From Bacillota bacterium (GTDB taxonomy: Bacteria; Bacillota; Limnochordia; Limnochordales; Limnochordaceae): a DNA stretch of 64,000 bases. This document shows, piece by piece, positions 45,172 through 54,044 of this stretch (position 1 is the first letter of the stretch; the number at the start of each line of letters is the position of its first letter). The DNA lies in contig PIUA01000019.1 in the NCBI GenBank assembly GCA_017577405.1, forward strand, positions 62,001-126,000. The letters run 5' to 3'. Made by a program: the position numbers and the translations under genes. The notes beneath the pieces are model-generated. The model made no database searches. It was given only the letters and a program-made list of their open reading frames with translations, and was not told the DNA's origin.

Positions 45172-45307
45172 CGTGACGCCTCCTTTGTTCCATCTTCTGC
45201 CTGAAAGGGTCGCACCTGCTAGGTTCCCCAGCCCCGCCGCCCTTCCTCCAGCCCTTGCCGCGCCGGGCGCCCCCGGCTAGACTGGAGGCGAAAGGAGCGG
45301 AGCTTCG

Positions 45308-46201
45308 GTGGAAGTGATCCGCATCACCCCCCGGGGGTACTGCTACGGGGTGGTGGATGCCCTCCAGCTCGCCAAGCGGGTGGCCTCCATGAAGGATGTG
45401 CCCCGCCCCATCTACATCCTGGGCCAGATCGTCCACAACCGGCACGCGGTGGAAAGCCTGGAGGCCTACGGCATCAAGACCTTGGACGGGGGCAGCCGCC
45501 TGGAGCTTCTGGAGCAGATCGACCACGGCACCGTCATCTTCACGGCCCACGGCGTCTCGCCCCAGGTGAAGGCCCGGGCCCGGGAGAAGGGCCTCCGATA
45601 CTTCGACGCCACCTGCCCCGATGTGACCCGGACCCACGACCTGGTCCGGGAGCTGGTGGCGGACGGGTACGAGATCCTCTACATCGGCAAGAAGGGCCAC
45701 CCCGAGCCGGAAGGGGTGATGGGCGAAGCTCCGGGCCATGTCCACCTCATCGAGGACCGGGCCGACCTGGACGCCCTCCAGCTGCCCCAGACCGAGCGGC
45801 TGGCAGTGGTCACCCAGACCACCCTCAGCCAGTGGGATACGGCCCAGCTCATCGAGGCGATCCGCCAGCGCTTCCCCCAGGTCCGGGTGTACAACGAGAT
45901 CTGCCTGGCCACCCAGCTGCGCCAGGAGGCGGCCGTCGCCCAATCTCGGGAGGCGGACCTGGTCCTGGTGGTGGGCGACCGCCGGAGCAACAACTCCAAC
46001 CGGCTGGTCCAGGTGGTCCGGGAGATTGCGGGCAAGCCCGCCTACCTCATTGACTCCGTGAAGGAGATCGACCCCGCGTGGCTCCGAGGGGTCCGGAAGG
46101 TGGCGGTCACCGCTGGCTCCTCCACCCCCAGCCACCTCACCCGGGAAGTGATCCAGTTCCTGGAGGCCTTGGAACCGGAAGAGGTCCCCGCCAGTTCCTG
46201 A
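45308..46201 (+). CDS. ispH: 4-hydroxy-3-methylbut-2-enyl diphosphate reductase
   Basis: Iron-sulfur enzyme that makes IPP and DMAPP in the last step of the MEP isoprenoid pathway. The 297-aa product carries the three cluster cysteines in PRGYCYGVVDA, FDATCPDVTR and VYNEICLAT, and the substrate-binding TAHGVSPQ and RSNNSNRL segments. GTG 45308 is preceded by GAAAGGAGCGG. Only this MEP gene is present here; its product also feeds the farnesyl group used by ctaB. Confidence 0.95.
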   Translation: MEVIRITPRGYCYGVVDALQLAKRVASMKDVPRPIYILGQIVHNRHAVESLEAYGIKTLDGGSRLELLEQIDHGTVIFTAHGVSPQVKARAREKGLRYFDATCPDVTRTHDLVRELVADGYEILYIGKKGHPEPEGVMGEAPGHVHLIEDRADLDALQLPQTERLAVVTQTTLSQWDTAQLIEAIRQRFPQVRVYNEICLATQLRQEAAVAQSREADLVLVVGDRRSNNSNRLVQVVREIAGKPAYLIDSVKEIDPAWLRGVRKVAVTAGSSTPSHLTREVIQFLEALEPEEVPASS

Positions 46202-46278
46202 GGGGCGTGCCCAGGGCGAGGTCCTGAGGCCAGCCCGTGCCTTTCGCCAGGGCCCGGCTCCAGTCCGGGCCCTTCGGC

Positions 46279-47559
46279 TTACCGGTAGGTGAAGGCCTCC
46301 GCCGCCCGGAAGAAATCGCCCGCGGTCGTCTCGAACCGTTCGGGCGCATCGGCGTACTGGAAGAGGTAGACGGTCGTCTCCTTAAGGGCCAGGAAGCTGC
46401 CTTCCCGCAACCGCCGCCCGTCCTCGTCCACGTAGCGGTACTCGAAGTAGAGGGCCGGCTCATCACCCAACCGGCTGGGGGTCGGCCCCTGGACGAGTTC
46501 GAAGCCGGGGACCACGTCCTGGTAGCTGGCCAAGAGCTCCCCGGCCAGCCCCTCCAGGTCGCGCCCGCCGGCAGGTTGGGGGGTGACATGGATGAAGAAG
46601 ATCCGCCCGTCCCGGGAGCGGAGGACGGTGGTGCTGGCAGAGGTGGTGCTCCGGCCGGCCCGCCAGTCATCGGGCAGGGGGAAGGTGTAGCGGCCCAGGG
46701 GATCGAGATACCGGGCGGCCGCCTCGTCCACCCCGATCCGGGGCGGGGCGGCCACCTGGGCCCGGTTCCGCTGGTAGACAGCCTGGAGTTGGGGGAGCCG
46801 CTCCCGGGTCACCTCAATGCGGCGCTCGGTGAGGGGGTGGGTCCGGAGCACCTCGGCCACCTGGGGCCCCTGGTGGCGCCGCTCTTCCTCGAGGAGCCGT
46901 TCCAGGAAACGAGGCAGGCCCTCGGGGTCGAAGCCAGCCTGGGCGGCGAACTCCTGCCCCACCCGGTCCGCCTCGTACTCGTCGTCCCGAGACCACCCTT
47001 TGTCGATCAGGTCCGCCGCCAGGTTGACCAGCTGCTGGACCACCTGGGTCTCCGTCGCCTCCCGGAAGAAGACCCCGATGAAGACCGCAATCCCCAGCTG
47101 CCGCACAATCCGGTTCCGGTAGTGGTACCGGTCGATGTGGGCCACCTCGTGCCCCAGGACGTTGGCCAGCTGGTCTGGATCCCATCCGGTTAGGTCGAGG
47201 AGGCCCCGGGTGAGAAAGACAAACCCCCCGGGCAGCGCGAAGGCGTTGACCAAGTCGGTGTTCAAGACGGTGAGGGAGTACTCGATGGCCCCGGTCCGGC
47301 TGCTCTGGGCGGCCACCCGCTCAAAGATGGCGTTCAGCCAGGCCTGGTGCTCCTCGGGGAGGGGGGCGACGCCGCCGTACCGGGCAACCATCTCGGGGAA
47401 GGCCGCCTCCCCCGCGCTCCGCTCGATCCGATCCCACAACCCCGCCTGCGCCTGCACCCCGCCGGCCATGGCCAGGAAGAGCAGGAGCACCAGCGCGACC
47501 GCCCGGCCCCAAGGGGGCACCGGCTGGGAGTTGGGACGCCTGGAGCGGTGATGGTCCAT
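46279..47559 (-). CDS. exported M48-family metalloprotease
   Basis: A 426-aa protein with a signal peptide ([16 protein letters not shown]) and an M48 zinc metallopeptidase domain: HEVAH (residues 137-141, in [12 protein letters not shown]), the third zinc ligand in [10 protein letters not shown] near residue 190 and the [11 protein letters not shown] segment. A further beta-rich domain (about 270-426) follows, ending [11 protein letters not shown]. BepA/YfgC, a periplasmic M48 protease that acts on LptD assembly in E. coli, has the same domain but with TPR repeats, which are absent here. ATG 47559 follows AAGGAGGCAGCC. Confidence 0.88.
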   Translation of the reverse strand: MDHHRSRRPNSQPVPPWGRAVALVLLLFLAMAGGVQAQAGLWDRIERSAGEAAFPEMVARYGGVAPLPEEHQAWLNAIFERVAAQSSRTGAIEYSLTVLNTDLVNAFALPGGFVFLTRGLLDLTGWDPDQLANVLGHEVAHIDRYHYRNRIVRQLGIAVFIGVFFREATETQVVQQLVNLAADLIDKGWSRDDEYEADRVGQEFAAQAGFDPEGLPRFLERLLEEERRHQGPQVAEVLRTHPLTERRIEVTRERLPQLQAVYQRNRAQVAAPPRIGVDEAAARYLDPLGRYTFPLPDDWRAGRSTTSASTTVLRSRDGRIFFIHVTPQPAGGRDLEGLAGELLASYQDVVPGFELVQGPTPSRLGDEPALYFEYRYVDEDGRRLREGSFLALKETTVYLFQYADAPERFETTAGDFFRAAEAFTYR

Positions 47560-47685
47560 GGAGGCTGCCTCCTTTCCCCGGATGACGCGGCCATGGTAGC
47601 ATTCGCTTTCCTCGCTTGGAGGCCTGCTGGGAAGGGTGGCAGCGGCCGGCAACCTTGGGTAAACCCGGCCCCCTCTGGGAATGGT

Positions 47686-47694
47686 TGTTATAAT
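47686..47694 (+). promoter_or_regulatory. extended -10 promoter for sodA
   Basis: TGTTATAAT is a perfect extended -10; no good -35 is seen 17 bases upstream. The predicted start is about 60 bases before ATG 47761. Confidence 0.6.
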
Positions 47695-47760
47695 GGGGGC
47701 GGGTCGACGCGACGAGGGGTCTTGGGAAGGCCCGACATCTTTCTACGGAGGGATCGCAGG

Positions 47761-48375
47761 ATGGCCCACGAGCTTCCGCCTCTGCCATACGCGTACGACG
47801 CGTTGGAGCCGTACATCGACGCCCGGACCATGGAGATTCACCACACCAAGCACCACGCCACCTACGTGAACAACCTCAACGCCGCCCTCGAGTCCGCCGA
47901 TGAGCGCCTGCGGAACCTGAGCGTGGAGGAGCTCTTGCGGCGGATCGACGAGGTGCCCGAGTCCATCCGCACGGCGGTGCGGAACAACGGCGGCGGCCAC
48001 GCCAACCACACCCTCTTCTGGAGCGTGATGGGGCCGGGTGGCGGCGGGGAGCCCACCGGCGAGCTGGCCGAGGCCATCAGCAGCACCTTCGGCAGCTTCG
48101 AGAACTTCAAGGAGACCTTCAGCAAGGCGGCGGCCGGCCGCTTCGGCAGCGGGTGGGCCTGGCTGGTGGTGAAGGACGGCAAGCTGGAAGTGACCAGCAC
48201 CCCTAACCAGGACTCGCCCCTGATGGAAGGCCAGGTGCCCATCCTGGGCCTGGACGTCTGGGAGCATGCTTACTACCTGAAGTACCAGAACCGGCGCCCC
48301 GAGTACATCCAGAACTGGTGGAACGTGGTCAACTGGGCGGAGGTCAACCGCCGCTACCTGGAGGCTCGGGGCTGA
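47761..48375 (+). CDS. sodA: superoxide dismutase (Mn type)
   Basis: Converts superoxide to hydrogen peroxide and oxygen in the cytoplasm. The 204-aa protein has the metal ligands in [26 protein letters not shown] and [12 protein letters not shown]. The second-sphere residues favour manganese: glycine in GGHANH and glutamine in NQDSPLM, where iron enzymes carry the AQxWNH glutamine. ATG 47761 follows GGAGGGATCGCAGG. A strong terminator follows 20 bases after the stop, so it is monocistronic. Confidence 0.94.
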   Translation: MAHELPPLPYAYDALEPYIDARTMEIHHTKHHATYVNNLNAALESADERLRNLSVEELLRRIDEVPESIRTAVRNNGGGHANHTLFWSVMGPGGGGEPTGELAEAISSTFGSFENFKETFSKAAAGRFGSGWAWLVVKDGKLEVTSTPNQDSPLMEGQVPILGLDVWEHAYYLKYQNRRPEYIQNWWNVVNWAEVNRRYLEARG

Positions 48376-48394
48376 GCCGCAGGGCGGCTTGGTC

Positions 48395-48429
48395 GGGGCC
48401 CGGCGCGTGACGCTGGGCCCCGTTTCTTT
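48395..48429 (+). terminator. intrinsic terminator behind sodA
   Basis: GGGGCCC and GGGCCCC form the outer stem with an inner GCG/CGC pair around the loop, followed by GTTTCTTT. Confidence 0.75.
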
Positions 48430-48543
48430 CCCGCCAGGGGCGGACCGGGCTCCGCGCAGGCGTGGGCCGGGGTGGGAACCTCACCAGGGGAGGCGGCGCC
48501 TCCCGGGGGCCCTGCGACGGGGTTGGAGGCCGCCGGGGAACCT

Positions 48544-48572
48544 TTGACGCCTCCCGGCCCCTTTGGTAGAGT
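48544..48572 (+). promoter_or_regulatory. sigma-A type promoter upstream of the FAD-linked oxidase
   Basis: TTGACG, a 17-base spacer and TAGAGT. Transcription would begin near 48579, leaving a leader of about 120 bases that contains the Rex-like dyad at 48632. Confidence 0.65.
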
Positions 48573-48631
48573 GAAGGTGAGGCAATCGATTGGTCTGTCG
48601 CTCCTCTGCGGAGCCTTTTTTCGGACCAGAG

Positions 48632-48649
48632 TTGTGAACGTCTTCACAC
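48632..48649. promoter_or_regulatory. Rex-like operator (TTGTGAA-N4-TTCACAC)
   Basis: The 18-base dyad TTGTGAACGTCTTCACAC matches the Rex consensus TTGTGAA-N4-TTCACAA at all but the last base; Rex is the NADH/NAD sensor of Gram-positive bacteria. It also fits the CRP/FNR-type pattern TGTGA-N6-TCACA. It lies about 53 bases downstream of the predicted start site, where binding could block elongation or initiation. Confidence 0.6.
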
Positions 48650-48699
48650 ACACGAACTCCCAGGAGCGCCATCCGGGGCGACAGAAAGGAGGTCACCAG

Positions 48700-50118
48700 G
48701 TGCACAGCCAGTTGCGGGCCCTCTTTGCCGATCGGGCCCAGTTCCAGCAGGACGAGTTGGTCCGGCATGGGCAGGCCGCCGGCATCCCCAGCGGGTGGGC
48801 GACCCTCCTGCAGACCCGGCCCTCGGCCGTCGTTTGGCCGGAGCGGACCGAAGAGGTTGTGGAGCTGGTCCACCTGGCGGCCCAAGAAGGGTTCTCTCTG
48901 GTGCCCCGGGGTGGCGCCACCAGCCCGTGGGGCGGAGCCCTCCCCGTCCGGGGTGGGGTGGCCGTCAACTTCTCCCGCATGAACCGGGTGCTGGACGTGG
49001 ACCCCATCGGGCAGACGGTGACGGTAGAGCCGGGAGCGGGCTGGGCGCCGGTGGAAGAGGCGCTGGCGCCGGCGGGGCTGGCCTTGCGCCTCCTGCCCAC
49101 CAGCGCGCCCTTGGGCACGGTGGGGGGCTGGGTGGCGGAAGACGGCGCGGGCTTGGGCAGCTACCAGTATGGGTACCTCCACGCCAACGTGGAGGCGGTC
49201 CAGGTGGTGACGGGGACGGGCGAGATCCTTCACCTGGAGGGCGACCAGCTGCGGATGGTCTGCGGCCTGGAGGGCATCACCGGCCTCATCACCCGGGTCA
49301 CCTTGAAGGTTGCCCGGGAGGCGCCTCTCCACGTCTGGGCCCTGGGCTACCTCAACCTGGACGACCTGATCCGGGCCCTCCACAACGTCTTCGATTCGGA
49401 CTGGCCCCTGTGGCACGTCGCCTTCCGGAACGCCACCGCGAGCCGGGAGCTCCCCCTGGGCGCCAACCGGAACGGCGCGGCCGACGATCTCCACCTTCTG
49501 GTTCTGATGAGCCGCCATCCCGAGGGGGATGGGCTCCAGGCGTCCATCGAACAGCTGGCCCGAGCGACCCGAGGCCACCTCTTCGGCCGGGAGCAGGCGT
49601 TCGCCGAGTGGGAGGACCGGTTCGCCGGGCTGGAACCCAGCCTCCCCATCCCCGGCGCTTGGCAGAGCCGGCTGGTCCTCCCCCGGTACGGGCTGGCCCC
49701 CCTCTTCGCGGATCTGGCCGACCTGCCGCACCCCATCGCCCTCCAGGGTTTGGCTGTCCAAGGCGGCGAGGTGGCCCTCCACGCGGTGGCACCCCCCGGG
49801 GTCACCCCCCGCCAGGCCGCGAAGCTTCTGGCCACCCTGGAGGATCGGGTCAGCCGGTACGGAGGCCATCCCTACGCCATCGGGCTGCTCAAGGCCCATG
49901 AAGCCGCCCGCATCCTGGGTCCCGCCCAGATGCGGGAGCTGGTCGCCTGGAAGCGCCGGTACGATCCCCAGCACCTGCTCAACCCGGGCAAGGTCCTCCC
50001 CAGCCCCGGCATCAGCTGGCGGGTCCGGGCCGCGCTGGCCTGGAGCCGGTGGCTGGGCGGCTCGCCGTCGGCGCCCGCAGAGCGGGAGGGTGGTTGCCCG
50101 CCCCGCCGGGCAAGCTAG
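48700..50118 (+). CDS. FAD-linked oxidase (glycolate/D-lactate oxidase GlcE-like)
   Basis: A 472-aa flavoprotein. The N-terminal FAD-binding domain has the typical PRGGATSPWGGALPVRGGVAVNFSRMN and GWVAEDGAGLGSYQYGYL segments; the C-terminal part ends with the LLNPGKVLPSP motif of these oxidases. Relatives oxidise glycolate, D-lactate or similar 2-hydroxy acids, passing electrons to quinone or a partner Fe-S subunit; no partner gene is adjacent. GTG 48700 is eight bases behind AAAGGAGG. A promoter and Rex-like operator lie upstream. Confidence 0.85.
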   Translation: MHSQLRALFADRAQFQQDELVRHGQAAGIPSGWATLLQTRPSAVVWPERTEEVVELVHLAAQEGFSLVPRGGATSPWGGALPVRGGVAVNFSRMNRVLDVDPIGQTVTVEPGAGWAPVEEALAPAGLALRLLPTSAPLGTVGGWVAEDGAGLGSYQYGYLHANVEAVQVVTGTGEILHLEGDQLRMVCGLEGITGLITRVTLKVAREAPLHVWALGYLNLDDLIRALHNVFDSDWPLWHVAFRNATASRELPLGANRNGAADDLHLLVLMSRHPEGDGLQASIEQLARATRGHLFGREQAFAEWEDRFAGLEPSLPIPGAWQSRLVLPRYGLAPLFADLADLPHPIALQGLAVQGGEVALHAVAPPGVTPRQAAKLLATLEDRVSRYGGHPYAIGLLKAHEAARILGPAQMRELVAWKRRYDPQHLLNPGKVLPSPGISWRVRAALAWSRWLGGSPSAPAEREGGCPPRRAS

Positions 50119-50192
50119 CCAGGGCGCCCTTTTCCTGGGATTGCTCCCACGCCACAGGCGAGGCGGCCTCGCCAACGACCGAGAGACCCCCA

Positions 50193-50224
50193 GCGTCGGG
50201 CCGGCCGGATGGCCGGCCTGACGC
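50193..50224 (+). terminator. long hairpin behind the FAD-linked oxidase
   Basis: GCGTCGGGCCGGCC pairs with GGCCGGCCTGACGC (14 bp, one G-U) around GGAT. No T-run follows, so it may be a terminator without tract or a processing signal. Confidence 0.35.
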
Positions 50225-50299
50225 GTCCAAGGGTTTCCTTCGAGACCGCCCGGGGCTGGGGAGGGAATGGCCGGGAGGGTGACGAAGGGCCGGTCGGTA

Positions 50300-51064
50300 A
50301 TGGGGGTGGCACAGATGACCGCGGCGGCAACGGCTGAGCCCATCATCCAGTTTGAGAATGTCCACAAGTATTACGGCTCCCACCACGTACTGAAAGGGAT
50401 CACCGAGTCGGTGGCCCAGGGGGAGGTGGTGGTGGTCATCGGACCGAGCGGGTCGGGGAAGAGCACCCTGCTCCGCTGCATCAACCGCCTGGAGGAGATC
50501 GACTCGGGCCGCATCCTGGTGGCCGGCCAGGACCTGTACGATCCCAAGGTGGATCTGATCCGGCTCCGGTCCGAGATCGGGATGGTCTTCCAACAGTTCA
50601 ACCTCTACCCCCACATGACCGTCCTGGAGAACATCACCCTGGCGCCCATCAAGGTCCGCCGCCTGTCCAAAGAGGAGGCCGAGGCCATCGCGCTGGATCT
50701 GCTCAAGAAGGTGGGGATCCCCGACAAGGCCCAGGCCTACCCGGGGGAGCTCTCGGGCGGCCAGCAGCAGCGGGTGGCCATCGCCCGGGGGCTGGCCATG
50801 CGGCCCAAGGTGATGCTCTTTGACGAGCCCACCTCCGCCCTGGATCCCGAGATGATCAAGGAGGTCCTCGACGTGATGAAGGCTCTGGCCCGGGAGGGGA
50901 TGACCATGGTGGTGGTCACCCACGAGATGGGCTTTGCCCGGGAAGTGGCCGACCGGGTCATCTTCATGGACGAGGGCCGCATCATCGAGCAGGGGCCCCC
51001 GGAGCACTTCTTCAGCTCGCCCCGGGAGGAGCGGACCCGGGCCTTCCTGGAGAAGATCCTCTAA
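50300..51064 (+). CDS. polar amino-acid ABC transporter ATP-binding protein
   Basis: A 254-aa ATPase subunit of the GlnQ/ArtP group. It has Walker A GPSGSGKS, the group-specific [20 protein letters not shown] after the Q-loop, signature [18 protein letters not shown], Walker [15 protein letters not shown] and switch VVTHEMGFA. No permease or substrate-binding protein is nearby, so it may serve a transporter encoded elsewhere. ATG 50300 and ATG 50315 are both possible starts (GAAGGGC and GGGGGTGG upstream). Confidence 0.88.
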   Translation: MGVAQMTAAATAEPIIQFENVHKYYGSHHVLKGITESVAQGEVVVVIGPSGSGKSTLLRCINRLEEIDSGRILVAGQDLYDPKVDLIRLRSEIGMVFQQFNLYPHMTVLENITLAPIKVRRLSKEEAEAIALDLLKKVGIPDKAQAYPGELSGGQQQRVAIARGLAMRPKVMLFDEPTSALDPEMIKEVLDVMKALAREGMTMVVVTHEMGFAREVADRVIFMDEGRIIEQGPPEHFFSSPREERTRAFLEKIL

Positions 51065-51123
51065 GGTTAGGCCCTGGCCACCCTCCCCCCACCCTCGGAT
51101 CAACGCCCTCTTGAAAGCAGGAA

Positions 51124-51152
51124 TTGTTTTTATCTCCGAGAAAGCCTACTGT
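51124..51152 (+). promoter_or_regulatory. candidate promoter for ctaB and the oxidase operon
   Basis: TTGTTT, a 17-base spacer and TACTGT. The last bases of the -10 box are part of the palindrome at 51150, so a repressor there would cover the start site. Confidence 0.5.
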
Positions 51153-51165
51153 ACCGACCGGTACA
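51150..51165. promoter_or_regulatory. palindromic operator-like site over the ctaB start region
   Basis: TGTACCG-AC-CGGTACA is a perfect 7-bp dyad with a two-base centre, a form common for TetR-family operators. No TetR gene is in the window. Confidence 0.5.
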
Positions 51166-51230
51166 CTGGACCGGTTCGCACCGCGGCCTCCGTGCTCTGG
51201 CCTTCCGGCAGGGCCGGGCACGGCCTTGGG

Positions 51231-52157
51231 ATGGAGACAGAGGAGAGCCGAAACCCTGTGGCAACCACCGCTGTCCGTGCAACCGGCACCACAACCTCCC
51301 TACGGGACTACATCGCCCTGACCAAGCCGCGCCACGTGCTCCCGTCCACCCTGACCACCTGGGTCGGGATGGCGTTGGCCGCGCCGGGCCCCCTGCCAGC
51401 CCGGCTGGTGGCGGCCACCCTGGCCGGCACCGCCCTGGCCATCGCCGGCGCCCACGTGTACAATGCCATCCTCGACCGGGATCTGGACGGGCTGATGGAC
51501 CGGACCCGCCACCGTCCCCTGCCCTCCGGCCGGGTGGCCGTCTGGCAGGCGGCGGTCTGGGGGACGGTCCTTTCGGCCGCGTCGCTGGCGATCATGCTCT
51601 TGCTGGTCAACGGGTTGGCGGCCCTCCTCACCGTCGCCGGCATCTTCCTCTATGTGGTCGTCTATACCTTCTGGCTGAAGCGGCGCTCCCCGTGGAACAC
51701 CTTGGCGGGGGGCTTCTCCGGTGGGGCGCCCCCGCTCATCGGCTGGGCCGCCGCCTCCGGCAGCCTCTCCTGGGCCGCCGGGGTCCTCTTCGGGATCATG
51801 GTGGTCTGGCAGCCCCTGCACTTCTTCGCGCTGAGCCTGAAGGTGGCCGACGACTACCGCCGGGCCGGCTTCCCCATGGTCGTCGTGGTCCACGGGGAGC
51901 AGGCCACCCTGAACCAGATCGTCGTCTACAGCCTCATCCTGGCCATCCTCGCCCCCCTCTTCACCCCTCTGGGGGTGACGGGAACGGCCTACCTGGTCGT
52001 CGCCCTGGCCTTGAGCGGGATCTACGTGGCCGCCGCCGTCCGGGCGGCCCGGGAGGGGCCGGCGCGGGCCAAATTCTGGGGGACCTGGCTCCTCCGCTAC
52101 GCCTTCATCGACTTGACCCTCCTGCTGGTGACCGCGGTGCTGAACCGGACCGTTTAG
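51231..52157 (+). CDS. ctaB: protoheme IX farnesyltransferase (heme O synthase)
   Basis: UbiA-type integral membrane enzyme that adds a farnesyl group to heme B to give heme O, the precursor of heme A. The 308-aa protein has about nine hydrophobic helices and the prenyl-diphosphate motif NAILDRDLDGLMDRTRHRPL, with the second acidic motif in ALSLKVADDYRRAGFPM. ATG 51231 is chosen (GTG 51258 with AGAGGAG is an alternative). It heads the oxidase operon and works with ctaA (56613) to supply heme A. Confidence 0.92.
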   Translation: METEESRNPVATTAVRATGTTTSLRDYIALTKPRHVLPSTLTTWVGMALAAPGPLPARLVAATLAGTALAIAGAHVYNAILDRDLDGLMDRTRHRPLPSGRVAVWQAAVWGTVLSAASLAIMLLLVNGLAALLTVAGIFLYVVVYTFWLKRRSPWNTLAGGFSGGAPPLIGWAAASGSLSWAAGVLFGIMVVWQPLHFFALSLKVADDYRRAGFPMVVVVHGEQATLNQIVVYSLILAILAPLFTPLGVTGTAYLVVALALSGIYVAAAVRAAREGPARAKFWGTWLLRYAFIDLTLLLVTAVLNRTV

Positions 52158-52200
52158 GTCCCGGCCCGAGGCGGGCCGAGCATCGAGGAGGTGGCGCGGC

Positions 52201-52803
52201 GTGCACCCGGCGCCGGCGCAAGTCAAGTGGGATGCCCCTTCCCCCGCCTTCGAAGCAAGCTGGGGGAAGGTGATGATGTGGCTCTTCCTGCTCTCCGACA
52301 CCCTCACCTTCACGGGGCTCTTGGGCGGGTACGGCTTCCTGCGGGCCTCCAGCCAGGCCTGGCCAACCCCTGAGCAGGTCTTCAACGTGAACCTGGTCGG
52401 CTTCATGACCTTCTTGCTCATCTGCAGCAGCGCCACCATGGCCGCCGCGGTGGGCACGGCCCGCCGGGGGGAGACGGTCAGGACGGGAAGGCTCTTGGGG
52501 CTGACCGTCTTGGGCGGGCTCCTCTTCCTGGCCCTTCAGGCCTACGAGTGGATCCATTTCATCCAGGCGGGTGCCCGGCTGGCCAGCAATCCCTGGGGGG
52601 TGCCCCTCTTCAGCACCACCTTCTTCGTCATCACCGGCTTCCACGGGCTGCACGTGACGGCTGGGGTGATCTACCTGACCACCGTCACCTTCCGGGCCCT
52701 CCAGGGCCGGCTCGATCCGGACGGTGTGGAGACGGCCGGGCTCTACTGGCACTTCGTGGACCTGGTCTGGGTCTTCGTCTTCACCTTCATGTACCTGATC
52801 TGA
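52201..52803 (+). CDS. ctaE: heme-copper oxidase subunit III (first copy)
   Basis: A 200-aa membrane protein with five helices of the COX3 family. The segments MMWLFLLSDTLTFTGLLGGY (shortened N-terminal region) and STTFFVITGFHGLHVTAGVIYL, plus YWHFVDLVWVFVF at the end, are typical. Subunit III stabilises the oxidase and contributes to proton uptake. GTG 52201 follows GAGGAGGTGG. It lies 43 bases behind ctaB and before subunit IV, so this operon has subunit III before II and I. Confidence 0.92.
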   Translation: MHPAPAQVKWDAPSPAFEASWGKVMMWLFLLSDTLTFTGLLGGYGFLRASSQAWPTPEQVFNVNLVGFMTFLLICSSATMAAAVGTARRGETVRTGRLLGLTVLGGLLFLALQAYEWIHFIQAGARLASNPWGVPLFSTTFFVITGFHGLHVTAGVIYLTTVTFRALQGRLDPDGVETAGLYWHFVDLVWVFVFTFMYLI

Positions 52804-52818
52804 AAGGAGGAGACACCC

Positions 52819-53154
52819 ATGGCTGAGGCGGGAGCCACCCCGCCCCAGGGGCCGGCGGGCACGGCGCCGCAAGCTCCGGGCCGCCTCGGAGCCAACCCCT
52901 ACGTGCGGACCTGGTTTTGGCTCTTGGTCTTGACCATCCTGGAGCTCTTGGTGGTCTTCTTGCCCATCCCCAGGACCCTCTTGGTGGTCCTGCTGGTGGT
53001 GCTGGCGGTGATGAAGGGCGTCCTCATCATGGCTGAGTTCATGCACCTCCGGTTTGAGAAGCTGAGCTTTGTCTACTCCATGCTCTCACCCTTGCTCTTG
53101 GCCCTCGCCCTTCTGGCCGGCATCTTTCCTGATGCGCTCAACCGACTGCCGTGA
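52819..53154 (+). CDS. ctaF: cytochrome c oxidase subunit IV
   Basis: A 111-aa protein with three hydrophobic helices, matching the prokaryotic COX4 family (TWFWLLVLTILELLVVF and LVVLAVMKGVLIMAEFMHLR). It is a small accessory subunit of aa3- or caa3-type oxidases, normally last in the cta operon. ATG 52819 follows AAAGGAGGAGAC. It is 15 bases behind subunit III. Confidence 0.88.
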   Translation: MAEAGATPPQGPAGTAPQAPGRLGANPYVRTWFWLLVLTILELLVVFLPIPRTLLVVLLVVLAVMKGVLIMAEFMHLRFEKLSFVYSMLSPLLLALALLAGIFPDALNRLP

Positions 53155-53172
53155 CGGAAAGGAGCCTGACCG

Positions 53173-53994
53173 GTGAGCAGCCACCCAACCCAACCCCAGT
53201 CCGAGAAGCGTTTGGGGCGAGCCACGGCATTGCTCATTTGGCTGATCCTCGCCCTGGCGGTGGCCTCCAGCGCCTACGCCCTCCGCCACTGGTGGAGCCC
53301 GCCCCTGATCAACAGCGAGGCGGCGGGCATCGACCGCCTCTTCAGCGTGCTCTGGATCCTCCTCGCCGCGGTCTTCGTCGGCGTCCAGGCCCTCCTCGGC
53401 TACTTCGTCTTCCGCTACGCGGACCGGGGGGAGGGCCGGGCCAGCTACGAGCACGAAAACCTCCGGCTGGAGATCGCCTGGACCGCCCTTCCCGCGGTCC
53501 TCTTGGTGGTCCTCACCGTCCTGGGCGGGGGCCTCTGGCTCCGGGTCCAGGGGGCCGCGCCCCCGGAGGCGGCCACCGTCCAGGTGGTCGCCCAGCAGTT
53601 CGGCTGGACCTTCCACTACCCCGGCCCCGATGACCGGCTCGGCCCCATCCGGCCCATGGATGTGGCCGTGGGCAACCCCATCGGCCTGGATCGGGAGGGG
53701 CCGGGCGCCGACGATGTGGTGGCCGGCGAGCTCCACGTGGTGGTGGGGCAGCCTGTCCGCCTCCTGCTCACCTCCCGGGACGTGATCCACAGCTTCTACG
53801 TGCCCGAGCTCCGGCTGAAGCAGGATGCGGTTCCCGGCCGGGTGACCGAAGTCTGGTTCACCCCCACCCAGCCCGGTGTGTATGAGATCGCCTGCGCCGA
53901 GCTCTGCGGGGCGGGCCACTACCTGATGGCGGCCCGGATGGTGGTGGAGACCGAGGCCGAGTACCAGGCCTGGTTGGCCTCTCAGAACCGGTAG
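53173..53994 (+). CDS. ctaC: cytochrome c oxidase subunit II
   Basis: A 273-aa subunit with two N-terminal helices (about 17-37 and 53-75) and a periplasmic cupredoxin carrying the binuclear CuA site: histidine in DVIHSFYVPELRLKQDAVPGR and the cluster CAELCGAGHYLM (Cys, Cys, His, Met). There is no fused cytochrome c domain, so it is an aa3 rather than caa3 type. A third hydrophobic helix (about 93-112) precedes the cupredoxin, which together suggests three spans. GTG 53173 is preceded by AAAGGAGCC. It is 18 bases behind subunit IV. Confidence 0.93.
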   Translation: MSSHPTQPQSEKRLGRATALLIWLILALAVASSAYALRHWWSPPLINSEAAGIDRLFSVLWILLAAVFVGVQALLGYFVFRYADRGEGRASYEHENLRLEIAWTALPAVLLVVLTVLGGGLWLRVQGAAPPEAATVQVVAQQFGWTFHYPGPDDRLGPIRPMDVAVGNPIGLDREGPGADDVVAGELHVVVGQPVRLLLTSRDVIHSFYVPELRLKQDAVPGRVTEVWFTPTQPGVYEIACAELCGAGHYLMAARMVVETEAEYQAWLASQNR

Positions 53995-54044
53995 CGGGCT
54001 CTCTGCGGCTGGCTGGTCAACAGGCGTGAAAGGAGCGGTATGCC

